A DNA stretch of 64,000 nucleotides. Source: Burkholderia mayonis. Lineage in GTDB: Bacteria; Pseudomonadota; Gammaproteobacteria; Burkholderiales; Burkholderiaceae. A model generated the notes under the pieces. That model did no database searches. It saw nothing but the letters and a program-made list of their open reading frames with translations, and was not told the DNA's origin. Below, in pieces: positions 48,301-55,620 of the stretch; positions within the stretch are counted from its first letter, which is position 1, and every line of letters starts with the position of its first letter. Where the stretch lies: the NCBI RefSeq assembly GCF_001523745.2, contig NZ_CP013387.1:992001-1056000 (forward strand). Reading direction: 5' to 3'. The translations under genes and the position numbers were made by a program.

Positions 48301-49548
48301 GAGCGTGAAACCCCAGGTCTGGGCACGGCCTTCCGTCGTCAGCGAGCTGAAGTATTCACTGAAGCCCGGCAACCGGTCCATCTTCGTGATCAGCAGATAG
48401 ACGGGAAAACGGATGCCCAGCTCCGTGCGCAGATCGGCGAGCCGTGCGCGCAATGCGGCGGCTTCGGCAATGCGCGCGTTCTCGTCGACGCTCGTCAGTT
48501 CGGCCACGTCGACGGTGAGCAGCGCGCCGTTGATCGGCGCGCGGGGACGGTGCTTGCGCAGCATGCGCAGAAAGCCGAGCCACTCCGCCTGGTCGACGAT
48601 CTGCCGCCACGTGCTTTCCTCGCCAGGCGGGAAGTCGGCACTTGCCGTGTTTGCCGAGGCCGCAGCGGCAGCGCGGCCTTCACCGGTCGTCTGGCCCTCC
48701 GAATGGCGGGCGTGGGGCTTGCCCGCGGATTCGGCGCCGTCCGGATGCCCGGACGAAGCCGGGACGGGCGGTTGCGGCAATGCATGCCGCGAGGTGCCGT
48801 GACGCGTGTAATGGCCCGCCGTGTCGATCAGGACCGCGTCGTTGGTCAGCCACCAATCCACGGCCCCGCTCTGGTTCGCCAGCCTGGCCGTCGCCCGTTG
48901 CATCTGCGCGGCCAGCGGGAACGACAGCCCGGCGTTGAGCAGCGCGCTCGTCTTGCCCGATGCCCCCGAACCGAGCGTGATGAACCACGGCAGTTCGTAC
49001 AGGTAGCGCTTGCCCTGGAAGAGGCGCCCGAGTCCGCGGGCGCCGGTGCGCATCGCCTTCAGCCGCGCGAGCGCGCCGGCGACCGCCGCATTGACCTTGG
49101 CCAGTTGGCCGGCTGCGGGCGACGCGTGCTTCTTGCTGCCGAACTCGATCAGGTTCTTGAGAAAGTCCGCGTCCGTGCGCATCTTCTGCAAGAGCCGGAA
49201 CGCCAGGTGGATCAGAAATGCCGTGAGGACGACCGCGATCGCAATCACCCGCGCAGATTCCGGTACGAAGGGCGTTGCGTGTCCGAACGCAAGAAGCGGC
49301 GACGCATGCCAGATCAGCAGGCACAGCAGCGCCACGAACACGACGCTGGTCGACCAGTCCGCGAGCCACAGCAGCACGCCGGCCAGCAGCAGCGCGATCA
49401 CGAGGATTCGCATGCCCGCGCCCGCGAGCGGCTTGAGGCCCCCGAACGCGACAAACGGGCCGACGAACCAGATCAGCAGCGCGACGAGCAGCAGCGCGAC
49501 GAAGGAGAGGAACTGGCGCGACACCAGAAAGGACAGGAACTTGTTCAT
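45397..49548 (-). CDS. tssM: TssM/IcmF, T6SS inner-membrane complex subunit, 1383 aa
   Basis: TssM spans inner membrane and periplasm and joins TssL and TssJ in the membrane complex. Three hydrophobic segments occur in the first 130 residues (FLSFVALLLVALLIWFVG, GMRILVIALLLAGVLLWLAD, ARVIAIAVVLTAFLIHLAF). The cytosolic NTPase-like domain has a Walker A GSGASGKTS near residue 200. A Pro/Ala/Ser-rich insertion of about 60 residues (PQPPVPASSGHPDGAESAG and on) follows it. The periplasmic IcmF-related region ends with ANPLTSNVLKTFQCPVSMPT. The start is the ATG at 49548, 29 bases after the tssL stop. A run of nine A residues in the coding strand at 46911-46919 is a possible slippage site. Last gene of the minus-strand T6SS operon. 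Confidence 0.93.
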   Translation of the reverse strand: MNKFLSFLVSRQFLSFVALLLVALLIWFVGPFVAFGGLKPLAGAGMRILVIALLLAGVLLWLADWSTSVVFVALLCLLIWHASPLLAFGHATPFVPESARVIAIAVVLTAFLIHLAFRLLQKMRTDADFLKNLIEFGSKKHASPAAGQLAKVNAAVAGALARLKAMRTGARGLGRLFQGKRYLYELPWFITLGSGASGKTSALLNAGLSFPLAAQMQRATARLANQSGAVDWWLTNDAVLIDTAGHYTRHGTSRHALPQPPVPASSGHPDGAESAGKPHARHSEGQTTGEGRAAAAASANTASADFPPGEESTWRQIVDQAEWLGFLRMLRKHRPRAPINGALLTVDVAELTSVDENARIAEAAALRARLADLRTELGIRFPVYLLITKMDRLPGFSEYFSSLTTEGRAQTWGFTLPYGKETIANEGVHARCTEELGELAARLAAGVNARLLEEHETLRRRRLAAFAEEFLVLTHTLGELINRVFLDSRYDDTQRHSTLRGVYFTSAAQTGGEIAAEPRTVAQRLAAAIGRVPATATLAPRHEGSQSFFLHDPLTKIVFPDAHLVHPNLRWEYRSRTLCLIGHALALLLFGWLAIGLRISMSNNGDYLDAIGHKTAALASRVSQLYKAPKPEAVPDALTEARHLPAYPGLDLSNPDGAWRFGLYTPPDIVAESHRTYDALEDTLLLPQIVKRIEAVLAQSIAGRNPKAAYDALRVYLMLYDKAKFDAAQVEAWVLDDWAKTDSAAVFGGRASMIAHVEQLFSGERAVQSPLIRNDGLIQQARAFLDGSNATQRLYERAKAAMQKEAPDEFTLLKAVGPQAGTVFARASDAPLSRGVPGLFTFDGYRRVFDKRLPEFVQIARDDDAWVMGRAYLGEAQKKTTAIGRAAADTDDPLTEAIRRQYLMEYAQQWDAFLGDIRTVTGTSLAFNLLVLRSFAAPDSPLARLARAAVHETTLTQPIAQADRSVLQKATDSLSQKADKALGIRAEERVERELVDSRFAGLREMVTGSAEARTETPPSAAQAGKTGLDGVANLLNDYYTALTVADDALSNNSMPPASDAAAKLKMAANTMPAPFRAVLLELSIEGSREVNRGIGQLLSRQMEAMVGDTCRLTIEGNYPFATDSKRDVRIDDFTRVFARGGVIDDFFTKTLAPFVDTSTRPWRYKTLPGATEPVQGPDLEPFQHAKAIREIFFGDPGEKQLAWKADIRTPELDPTITSLMIDVDGQTTLYQHGPVAPFTVSWPGPRGGVHVEITASPRIRPDTSTVSTDGPWALLRLLQKGHLIETATPGRSRVALDFDGRRAVLDIASTGSVANPLTSNVLKTFQCPVSMPTFNLADTGPPPGLPPASPRTPPATETVHRQYRSGEPVRQRVAHPIGVRENM

Positions 49549-49577
49549 GTCGAGGTTCCGAATGGTCCGGCGGGGAG

Positions 49578-50885
49578 TTAGTACGCAACCGTGATTTCGA
49601 CGCGGCGGTTCAGCGCGCGGCCTTGCACGGTTCCGTTGTCGCCGATCGGGCCCGTGTCGCCCTTGCCGATTGACTCCAGGCGGCTCGCCGGCACGCCTGC
49701 GCTCTGGAGCATCTGCATGACCTGAGTCGCGCGCTCCTCGGACAGCGCCTCGTTCGATGCGAACTGACGGCTTTTGATCGGCACGTTGTCGGTGTAGCCC
49801 GTCACCGTCACCTTGCCCGGCATCTTGACGATCTCGCCCGCGATCTTCGCGATCAGCGGTCCCATCGCCGAATTCACGGCCGCCGCGCCCGGCGGGAACA
49901 TCGCATCGCCGCGAAAGGTCACCGAGCCGTGGCCGCTGTCTTCGTCGACGCTGACCGTACCCGCGGCAATCTCGTTCCCGAGCAATGCCTTGAGACGCAG
50001 CGCGGGCGGAGCAGGGGGCGGCGTCATGCGGCCGATGTCGGCGATCCGCTGTTGCACGTCGGCGCTGCGGGTCGAGAGCACGTATTTGAAATAGCCGAAC
50101 AGGCCGAGCAGGATCAGCGACAGCACGACGACCGTGATCCAGACGGGGAAGTCGTAGAACGAGACGCGCCCGCCCCTGGCGTCGGACTGCCAATGCGGCG
50201 AAAGGGCGACGGACACCGCGCCGCGTCGAGACGCGATCTCGTTGTGGAGCCGCTGGCGGACGGTCTCGTGCTTGCGCTGGCCGTCGGCTTCGTACCGGTA
50301 GCGGCCTTCGAAGCCGAGGCTCAGGAGCCGGTACACGACTTCGAGCAGATCGAGGTGTTCCTGCGGCGAGCTCATGAGTCGTCCGATCAGCAGATAGACC
50401 TTGTCGCCGCCCTGCCGGTCCTCGTGAAACGAGGTGGCGAGCCCTTCGCTGATCCAGGTGCCGAGGCTGCTTTCGCCCGACCTGGCCCACGAGGTTTGCA
50501 TGGCCGCTTCGTCGAGCGCCGTGCAAAGGCAGTAGCGCGCGCCGAGCATGTGATCGCGGCGGATGTTCGCCTGATCGCAGAGCCGCTGGAACAGGCGCAC
50601 TTCCTGTTCGAGCAGCAGGCGCAACTGCTGGATGCCTTCGCGATCGAGCTGGTCGGGCATGTCGGCCAACGCCCGCAGCAGAGGCCGGGCCGCTTCCAGC
50701 AGCGGGTTCGGCGCGGCCTTGATCGCGGCGAGGCGGGCAGCGGGCGACTCCGCGGCCGGGGCGCGCGTGGTGCCGCCGCGCTGCGCAAACGGCGTCACGG
50801 CGAGATCGATCGGTTCCGGTGCGGCCCTATCCGGACGATGCACGGCTTCTGAGGTCACTGGTATTCCCCGGTTCGTTTCATTCAT
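49578..50885 (-). CDS. tssL: TssL (DotU) with C-terminal OmpA-like domain, 435 aa
   Basis: Residues about 60-230 are the DotU/TssL cytosolic domain: NPLLEAARPLLRALADMPDQ, FQRLCDQANIRRDHMLGARY, CLCTALDEAAMQTSWAR and LEVVYRLLSLGFEGRYRYEA. One membrane segment follows (FPVWITVVVLSLILLGLFGY). The periplasmic part carries an OmpA/MotB peptidoglycan-binding domain: VTVTGYTDNVPIKSRQFASN, LSEERATQVMQMLQSAGV and ALNRRVEITV. The fusion anchors the membrane complex to the cell wall without a separate TagL. It lies between tssK and tssM, with short gaps. Confidence 0.93.
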   Translation of the reverse strand: MNETNRGIPVTSEAVHRPDRAAPEPIDLAVTPFAQRGGTTRAPAAESPAARLAAIKAAPNPLLEAARPLLRALADMPDQLDREGIQQLRLLLEQEVRLFQRLCDQANIRRDHMLGARYCLCTALDEAAMQTSWARSGESSLGTWISEGLATSFHEDRQGGDKVYLLIGRLMSSPQEHLDLLEVVYRLLSLGFEGRYRYEADGQRKHETVRQRLHNEIASRRGAVSVALSPHWQSDARGGRVSFYDFPVWITVVVLSLILLGLFGYFKYVLSTRSADVQQRIADIGRMTPPPAPPALRLKALLGNEIAAGTVSVDEDSGHGSVTFRGDAMFPPGAAAVNSAMGPLIAKIAGEIVKMPGKVTVTGYTDNVPIKSRQFASNEALSEERATQVMQMLQSAGVPASRLESIGKGDTGPIGDNGTVQGRALNRRVEITVAY

Positions 50886-50930
50886 CCAAGCGACCGGCGC
50901 ACGCAGTCCGGTCGCGCTTCGTACATGCCG

Positions 50931-52277
50931 TTATCCCCGAATGCCCCACAGCTCGAGCTTCAGCGACGGAAATTCGCCCGCGACGTGCAACGCGAGCCCG
51001 CCGTGACGCGAGACTTCTTCCCACAACGGTCCGGTTCGCGTGAGTTCGTAATAGACGTAGCCCGCGTTGAACGGAATCTGCCGCGGCGGCACCGGCAGCG
51101 CCTGCAGCGCGATGCCGGACAGATGGCTGCGCACCAGGTCCGGGAGGCGCTCGGACGGCCCCGCCTTCGCCTGCGCGGCAAACTGCTGCTGCAGGATGTC
51201 GGGCGGCATCTGCGCGTGCACCGCGAGTACGACCGCGCTGAAGCCCTGCATGTCGGCCGGGTCGACCACGGCATTGAGCATTCCGTGTCCCTGATCGGTG
51301 AGCACGATGCTTTGCGCGCTGCGCACGAGCACGGCGTTGAGCAGCCGATGTGCATCGTCGACGACGGGCTTCAGGCACAGGTGCGGCGCGACGTGCTGAT
51401 ACGGCGGATGCGTGTCGAGCGGCCGGCGCGTGTCGGTCCGCACATAGGTCGACAGCTCGCCCGCCATGCAGACGAGCAGCGCATACAGCTCGGCGGGCGA
51501 GGTGGTCGGCACCCGCTGCAGATGCTGCAGAAGCGGCTCGTAGCGGTTGAGCGTTTGCAGCAGCAGGTAGTCGGACACTTCGGCCGTCGAGCCGGCCTTG
51601 CCGTCCGCGCCCGTCAGGCGTTCGGCGAGTGCGTTCGCGCGCAGGTGCGTGAGGTCGTGGATCTTCGCGAGCCAGCTCGCGAGCGTATCGCTCGCGCCGT
51701 AGCCGACCACGGGCGGAATCAGCGTGTCGTCGAGCTCGATGCTGGCGTCGGCGCGGATCGTCTTCACGCGCGTCAGCGCAAGGCCGATCCACGCGTCCGT
51801 CAGCTCCTTCTCCGGAACCAGCCGCAGACGCAGGTTCGATAGCTGAACGGTCTTCGGCCCTTGCCCGATCGAGTTCGTATCGCGCAGGTCGGTATCGAAC
51901 ACGACGTAGCGGGCGAGCGACTCGGCGGCATCGTCGAACGCGGTTTCCTCTCCGTTCGGCACGCGGATCGGCACCGCGAGATAGATCAACTGGTCCAGAT
52001 GCTCGGGCCGGATCGTGAGCGGCGCGGGCGGGGGCGTGCTGCCCGGCGCGTCGAACGGCGTGCCGTCGGCGAATACGCCGCTGGCCGATTTGACGACTAT
52101 CTTGCCGAGCGCCGGCGCCTCGGTATCGAGGCTGAAGTGGCTGAAACCGAAGAAAAACGGTGAGAGCGGCGCCGCGCGCTTGTGCGCATAGTGTTCGAGG
52201 TAGCGCTCCTGCTGCTGGAACAGTTGCGGGCGCATGAACAGTCCCTCGCTCCAGACGACCTTGTTATGCCAGCTCAT
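50931..52277 (-). CDS. tssK: TssK, T6SS baseplate subunit, 448 aa
   Basis: The start MSWHNKVVWSEGLFMRPQLF followed by QQQERYLEHYAHKRAAPLSP is the diagnostic TssK N-terminus, and the length is usual. Further on come TIRPEHLDQLIYLAVPI, NLRLRLVPEKELTDAWIGLA and a C-terminal AEFPSL-type end (AGEFPSLKLELWGIRG). TssK trimers link the baseplate wedge (TssE, F, G) to the TssL/TssM membrane complex. It starts 21 bases after the tssJ stop. Confidence 0.94.
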   Translation of the reverse strand: MSWHNKVVWSEGLFMRPQLFQQQERYLEHYAHKRAAPLSPFFFGFSHFSLDTEAPALGKIVVKSASGVFADGTPFDAPGSTPPPAPLTIRPEHLDQLIYLAVPIRVPNGEETAFDDAAESLARYVVFDTDLRDTNSIGQGPKTVQLSNLRLRLVPEKELTDAWIGLALTRVKTIRADASIELDDTLIPPVVGYGASDTLASWLAKIHDLTHLRANALAERLTGADGKAGSTAEVSDYLLLQTLNRYEPLLQHLQRVPTTSPAELYALLVCMAGELSTYVRTDTRRPLDTHPPYQHVAPHLCLKPVVDDAHRLLNAVLVRSAQSIVLTDQGHGMLNAVVDPADMQGFSAVVLAVHAQMPPDILQQQFAAQAKAGPSERLPDLVRSHLSGIALQALPVPPRQIPFNAGYVYYELTRTGPLWEEVSRHGGLALHVAGEFPSLKLELWGIRG

Positions 52278-52298
52278 GGTTTCGTTCCGCCGTTCATG

Positions 52299-52802
52299 TC
52301 ATTTTCCGGTTTCGGTGACCTTGATCGCATGGGTGTCCAGATCGATGGTCAGTTTCAGCTTCGGCGACGAGAAGCGGTACCAGGCCGCATCCGGCGCGGG
52401 CGGCAGCCGGTAGACCGCGCGCCAGACCGCGTTCGGCAAATCGCGGTAGGCCGCGACGATGCCGATTGCGGTCGTCGCCGGATCGGCGTTGCGCCGGATC
52501 GTCCGGCGCTCGCCCGGGCGAAGCAGGAACCGGTCGCGCGTCACGAGATCGTCGGCCAGCACGGTCTTCTCGTTGTCCTGCAGCGTGAAGAAGTCGGCGG
52601 CGTTGAATGCGCCGTCGGTCTTCAGTTCATAGATGCCGACGACGATCGGCGCGGCTCGGTTTCGATCGTCCGGATTGACGGTAGGCGCGGCGTTCACGAT
52701 CAGGTCGAGACGGATCGGTTCCTTCGGCTTGGGGGGGCCGCTCGCACATGCGGCGAACATCAGCGCGAACGCGACGACGGTAACGGGAGTGGGCGGGCGC
52801 AT
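52299..52802 (-). CDS. tssJ: TssJ, T6SS outer-membrane lipoprotein, 167 aa
   Basis: An N-terminal signal ends in the lipobox FAACAS (Cys at about 19). The mature part has the TssJ pattern: IRLDLIVNAAPTVNPDDRNR, APIVVGIYELKTDGAFNAAD, FFTLQDNEK and LLRPGERRTIRRNADPATTA, a transthyretin-like fold. It anchors TssM to the outer membrane. It is encoded between hcp and tssK in the minus-strand operon. Confidence 0.92.
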   Translation of the reverse strand: MRPPTPVTVVAFALMFAACASGPPKPKEPIRLDLIVNAAPTVNPDDRNRAAPIVVGIYELKTDGAFNAADFFTLQDNEKTVLADDLVTRDRFLLRPGERRTIRRNADPATTAIGIVAAYRDLPNAVWRAVYRLPPAPDAAWYRFSSPKLKLTIDLDTHAIKVTETGK

Positions 52803-52891
52803 TCAGGTGTACGGTGCAGGAGGGATTCGATCGAAGGCGGGCGCTGCCCGGCGGGCGTCGTCGACGTTCGCCGGGCTCGCGACCCCGCCGC

Positions 52892-53377
52892 TCAAGCTTC
52901 CTTGTTGCCCTTGATGTCGAAGCTGGTCGTGACGGCGCCGCCGCTGCCGCCCTGCGCGTTCTGCACGACATACTCCTGCTTGACCTTCGCGAACGACAGC
53001 GACACCGTTTCGCGGCTGCGCTCCGCATCTGTCCTGCTGCCGGACGGCTTCACCCGCGTGACGATCACGTCGCTCATCGTGAGCTTCAGGTACTCGAGCG
53101 GGTTGCCGCCGGCCTTGCGCATGACGAGCACGGCCTGGTCGACGTGCTTGCCGGTCAGCGCGTACTTCATCAGATTCGGGCTGGCGCGGTCGATCGCATG
53201 TTCGAACGTGAGGTCCTTGACGCTCGCCTTGCCGGCGCCGCCGCCGCTGCCGGCGTGCATCGTGGATGCCTGCTCGATTTCCCAGTCCCAGTTCAGGACT
53301 TCGATTTCGTCCTTGTGACTGTCGTCGAGCGATTCGCCGTTGATGCCGTCGATCTTCAAAAAAATATCCTGAGCCAT
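52892..53377 (-). CDS. hcp: Hcp (TssD), T6SS tube protein, 161 aa
   Basis: The chain has the Hcp order: MAQDIFLKIDGINGESLDDS, EIEVLNWDWEIEQAST, a Gly-rich loop (HAGSGGGAGKASVKDLTFEH), HVDQAVLVMRKAGGNPLEYL and a final VSLSFAKVKQEYVVQ. Hcp rings stack into the tube expelled by sheath contraction. The gene lies 126 bases after tssC, with a long stable hairpin in that gap, and 89 bases before tssJ. Only a weak GAGAG ribosome site is visible. Confidence 0.95.
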   Translation of the reverse strand: MAQDIFLKIDGINGESLDDSHKDEIEVLNWDWEIEQASTMHAGSGGGAGKASVKDLTFEHAIDRASPNLMKYALTGKHVDQAVLVMRKAGGNPLEYLKLTMSDVIVTRVKPSGSRTDAERSRETVSLSFAKVKQEYVVQNAQGGSGGAVTTSFDIKGNKEA

Positions 53378-53409
53378 GTCGTTGCTCTCTCATGTGGATG
53401 ACAAAAACA

Positions 53410-53476
53410 GCCGGTTTCGCGGCGCGCCGCGCGCGGTCAGCCCGCGACGAGTCCGCGATATGTCCGCGAAACCGGC
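53410..53476 (-). promoter_or_regulatory. Long-stem hairpin between tssC and hcp
   Basis: A perfect 13-bp inverted repeat, GCCGGTTTCGCGG at 53410-53422 and CCGCGAAACCGGC at 53464-53476, encloses a GC-rich 41-base loop that can itself fold. It lies in the 126-base tssC-hcp gap, starting 32 bases upstream of the hcp start. There is no T-run on either strand, so it is more likely an mRNA stability or processing element than a terminator. Confidence 0.7.
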
Positions 53477-53503
53477 CAGCCAGGGATGCCGGCCCGCAAT
53501 CGC

Positions 53504-54997
53504 TCAGGCGGCTTCCTTGATCGACGGCAGCTTCGCAACCAGCCGCAGCGACACGGTCAGGCCTTCGAGCTGGAAGTGCGGCCGCAGGAAGAATTTCGCC
53601 TTGTAGTAGCCGGGGTTGCCTTCCGCTTCCTCGACGACCACTTCGGCGGCCGCGAGCGGTCGGCGCGCCTTCGTGTCCTGCGACGAGTTCGCCGGGTCCG
53701 CATCGACGTAGTTCATGATCCATTCGTTCAGCCAGCGCTGCATGTCCTCACGCTCCTTGAACGCGCCGACCTTGTCGCGCACGATGCACTTCAGGTAGTG
53801 CGCGAAGCGCGAGCACGCGAAGAGATAGGGCAGGCGCGCCGACAGGTTGGCGTTGGCGGTTGCGTCGGCATCGTCGTATTCAGCCGGCTTGTGCAGCGAC
53901 TGCGCGCCGATGAAGGTCGCATGGCCGGTGTTCTTGCGGTGAACGAGCGGAATGAAGCCGTTCTTCGAGAGCTCGGCCTCGCGACGGTCGGAAATCGCGA
54001 TCTCGGTCGGGCATTTCATGTCGACGCCGCCGTCGTCGGTCGGGAACGTGTGGCACGGCAGGTTCTCGACCGTGCCGCCGGACTCGACGCCGCGGATCAG
54101 CGAGCACCAGCCGTACTGCCTGAACGACCGGTTGATGTTCACGCCCATCGCATAGGCGGCGTTCGTCCACGCATAGCGGCGGTGATCGGCGCCGTTCGTG
54201 TCTTCCTCGAAATCGAACTCGTCGACCGGATTGGTCTGCACGCCGTACGGCAGGCGCGACAGGAAGCGCGGCATCGCGAGGCCGATGTAGCGCGCATCGT
54301 CCGTGTTGCGCAGCGAATTCCACGACGCGTATTCGAGGTTCTGCGTGAAGATCTTCGTGAGATCGCGCGGATTCGCGAGCTCCTGCCACGATTCCATCTG
54401 CAGCACCGACGGCGACGCGCCGGAAATGAACGGCGTGTGCGCGGACGCGGCCACCTTCGCGATCGAGCCGAGCAGGTCGACGTCCGGCGGCGTGTGGTCG
54501 AAGTAGTAATCGGCCATCAGGCAGCCGTACGGCTCGCCGCCGAGCTGGCCGTATTCCTCTTCGTAGATCTGCTTGAAGAGCGGGCTCTGGTCCCACGCCA
54601 GGCCCTTGTAGCGTCGCATGGTGCGGCGCAGCTCTTCTTTCGAGATGTCGATGAAGCGGATCTTCAGGCGCTCGTCGGTTTCGGTGTTCGACACCATGTG
54701 GTGCAATCCGCGCCACGCCGACTCGATCTTCTGAAAATCCTCGTGATGGAGGATCAGATTGATCTGCTCGGAGAGCTTGTGATCGATCTGCGCGATGATG
54801 GCGGCGATGCTCTTGTAGGCATCGTCGCTGATCTTGGCGGACTGCTGCAGCGCCTGTTCGGCGAGCGTGCGGACTGCGTACTCGACGGCTTCGCGGGCCT
54901 GTTCGGTCTTCGGCTTGAACTCGTGCGTGAGTAGACGCGCGAAGTCCGATGCCGGTTGCGCTTCGGCGACAGGCGTCTGCGTTTGCGGTTTTTTCAT
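53504..54997 (-). CDS. tssC: TssC (VipB), T6SS sheath large subunit, 497 aa
   Basis: Full length and collinear with TssC: KISDDAYKSIAAIIAQIDHK, the diagnostic FQKIESAWRGLHHMVSNTET, PFISGASPSVLQMESW, ARYIGLAMPRFLSRLPYG and the C-terminal sheath stretch YYKAKFFLRPHFQLEGLTVS. With TssB it forms the contractile sheath around the Hcp tube. GAGGAG is 7 bases before the ATG, and the gene starts 33 bases after the tssB stop. Confidence 0.95.
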   Translation of the reverse strand: MKKPQTQTPVAEAQPASDFARLLTHEFKPKTEQAREAVEYAVRTLAEQALQQSAKISDDAYKSIAAIIAQIDHKLSEQINLILHHEDFQKIESAWRGLHHMVSNTETDERLKIRFIDISKEELRRTMRRYKGLAWDQSPLFKQIYEEEYGQLGGEPYGCLMADYYFDHTPPDVDLLGSIAKVAASAHTPFISGASPSVLQMESWQELANPRDLTKIFTQNLEYASWNSLRNTDDARYIGLAMPRFLSRLPYGVQTNPVDEFDFEEDTNGADHRRYAWTNAAYAMGVNINRSFRQYGWCSLIRGVESGGTVENLPCHTFPTDDGGVDMKCPTEIAISDRREAELSKNGFIPLVHRKNTGHATFIGAQSLHKPAEYDDADATANANLSARLPYLFACSRFAHYLKCIVRDKVGAFKEREDMQRWLNEWIMNYVDADPANSSQDTKARRPLAAAEVVVEEAEGNPGYYKAKFFLRPHFQLEGLTVSLRLVAKLPSIKEAA

Positions 54998-55030
54998 GAT
55001 TCGCTCCTCGGGGTTAGCCTGTTCGACCGA

Positions 55031-55585
55031 TCAGATTGCGTCGTCCTCGCGACCCGCGGCATCCTCGGTGCCCGGTTCGCTCGTGAGCTGGGGTTTCGGT
55101 GCGGACGCGAGCGACTGGAGCAGCGCCTGGTCCTGCAGCAACTGGTTCACGAGCGCTTCGGCGCCCGACTTGCCGTCCATGTAGGTCTGCAGGTTCGCGA
55201 GCTGCGTGCGCGCCTCGAGCAGCTGCCGCAGCGGTTCCACCTTGCGCGCGATCGCGGCCGGCGAGAAGTCCTCGATGCTTTCGAAGGTCATGTCGACCAT
55301 CAGTTGCCCGTCGTCCGTCAACGTGTTCTGGACGGCAAACGCGGCGCGCGGCTTGATGGCCTTCATGCGCTCGTCGAAGTTGTCGATGTCGATATCGAGA
55401 AAGCGGCGGTCGGCCACTGCCGGCAGCGGCGTCACCGGCTTGCCGGACAGATCGGCGAGCACGCCCATGACGAACGGCAGTTCGACCTTCTTTTCCGAGC
55501 CGTAGACTTCGACGTCGTACTCGATCTGCACGCGTGGCGCGCGATTGCGCGCGATGAATTTTTGAGAGCTGCTGGATGCGGACAT
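55031..55585 (-). CDS. tssB: TssB (VipA), T6SS sheath small subunit, 184 aa
   Basis: The start MSASSSSQKFIARNRAPRVQ at 55585 has GGAG 6 bases upstream; an ATG four codons earlier lacks one. Signature parts are IEYDVEVYGSEKKVELPFVM, GVLADLSGKP, FLDIDIDNFDERMKAIKPRA and VDMTFESIEDFSPAAIARKV. It pairs with TssC in the sheath. It lies between clpV and tssC with gaps of 35 and 33 bases. Confidence 0.95.
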   Translation of the reverse strand: MSASSSSQKFIARNRAPRVQIEYDVEVYGSEKKVELPFVMGVLADLSGKPVTPLPAVADRRFLDIDIDNFDERMKAIKPRAAFAVQNTLTDDGQLMVDMTFESIEDFSPAAIARKVEPLRQLLEARTQLANLQTYMDGKSGAEALVNQLLQDQALLQSLASAPKPQLTSEPGTEDAAGREDDAI

Positions 55586-55620
55586 GCGTGACTCCATGGA
55601 CGAGGGAAGGGATAGCAGGG

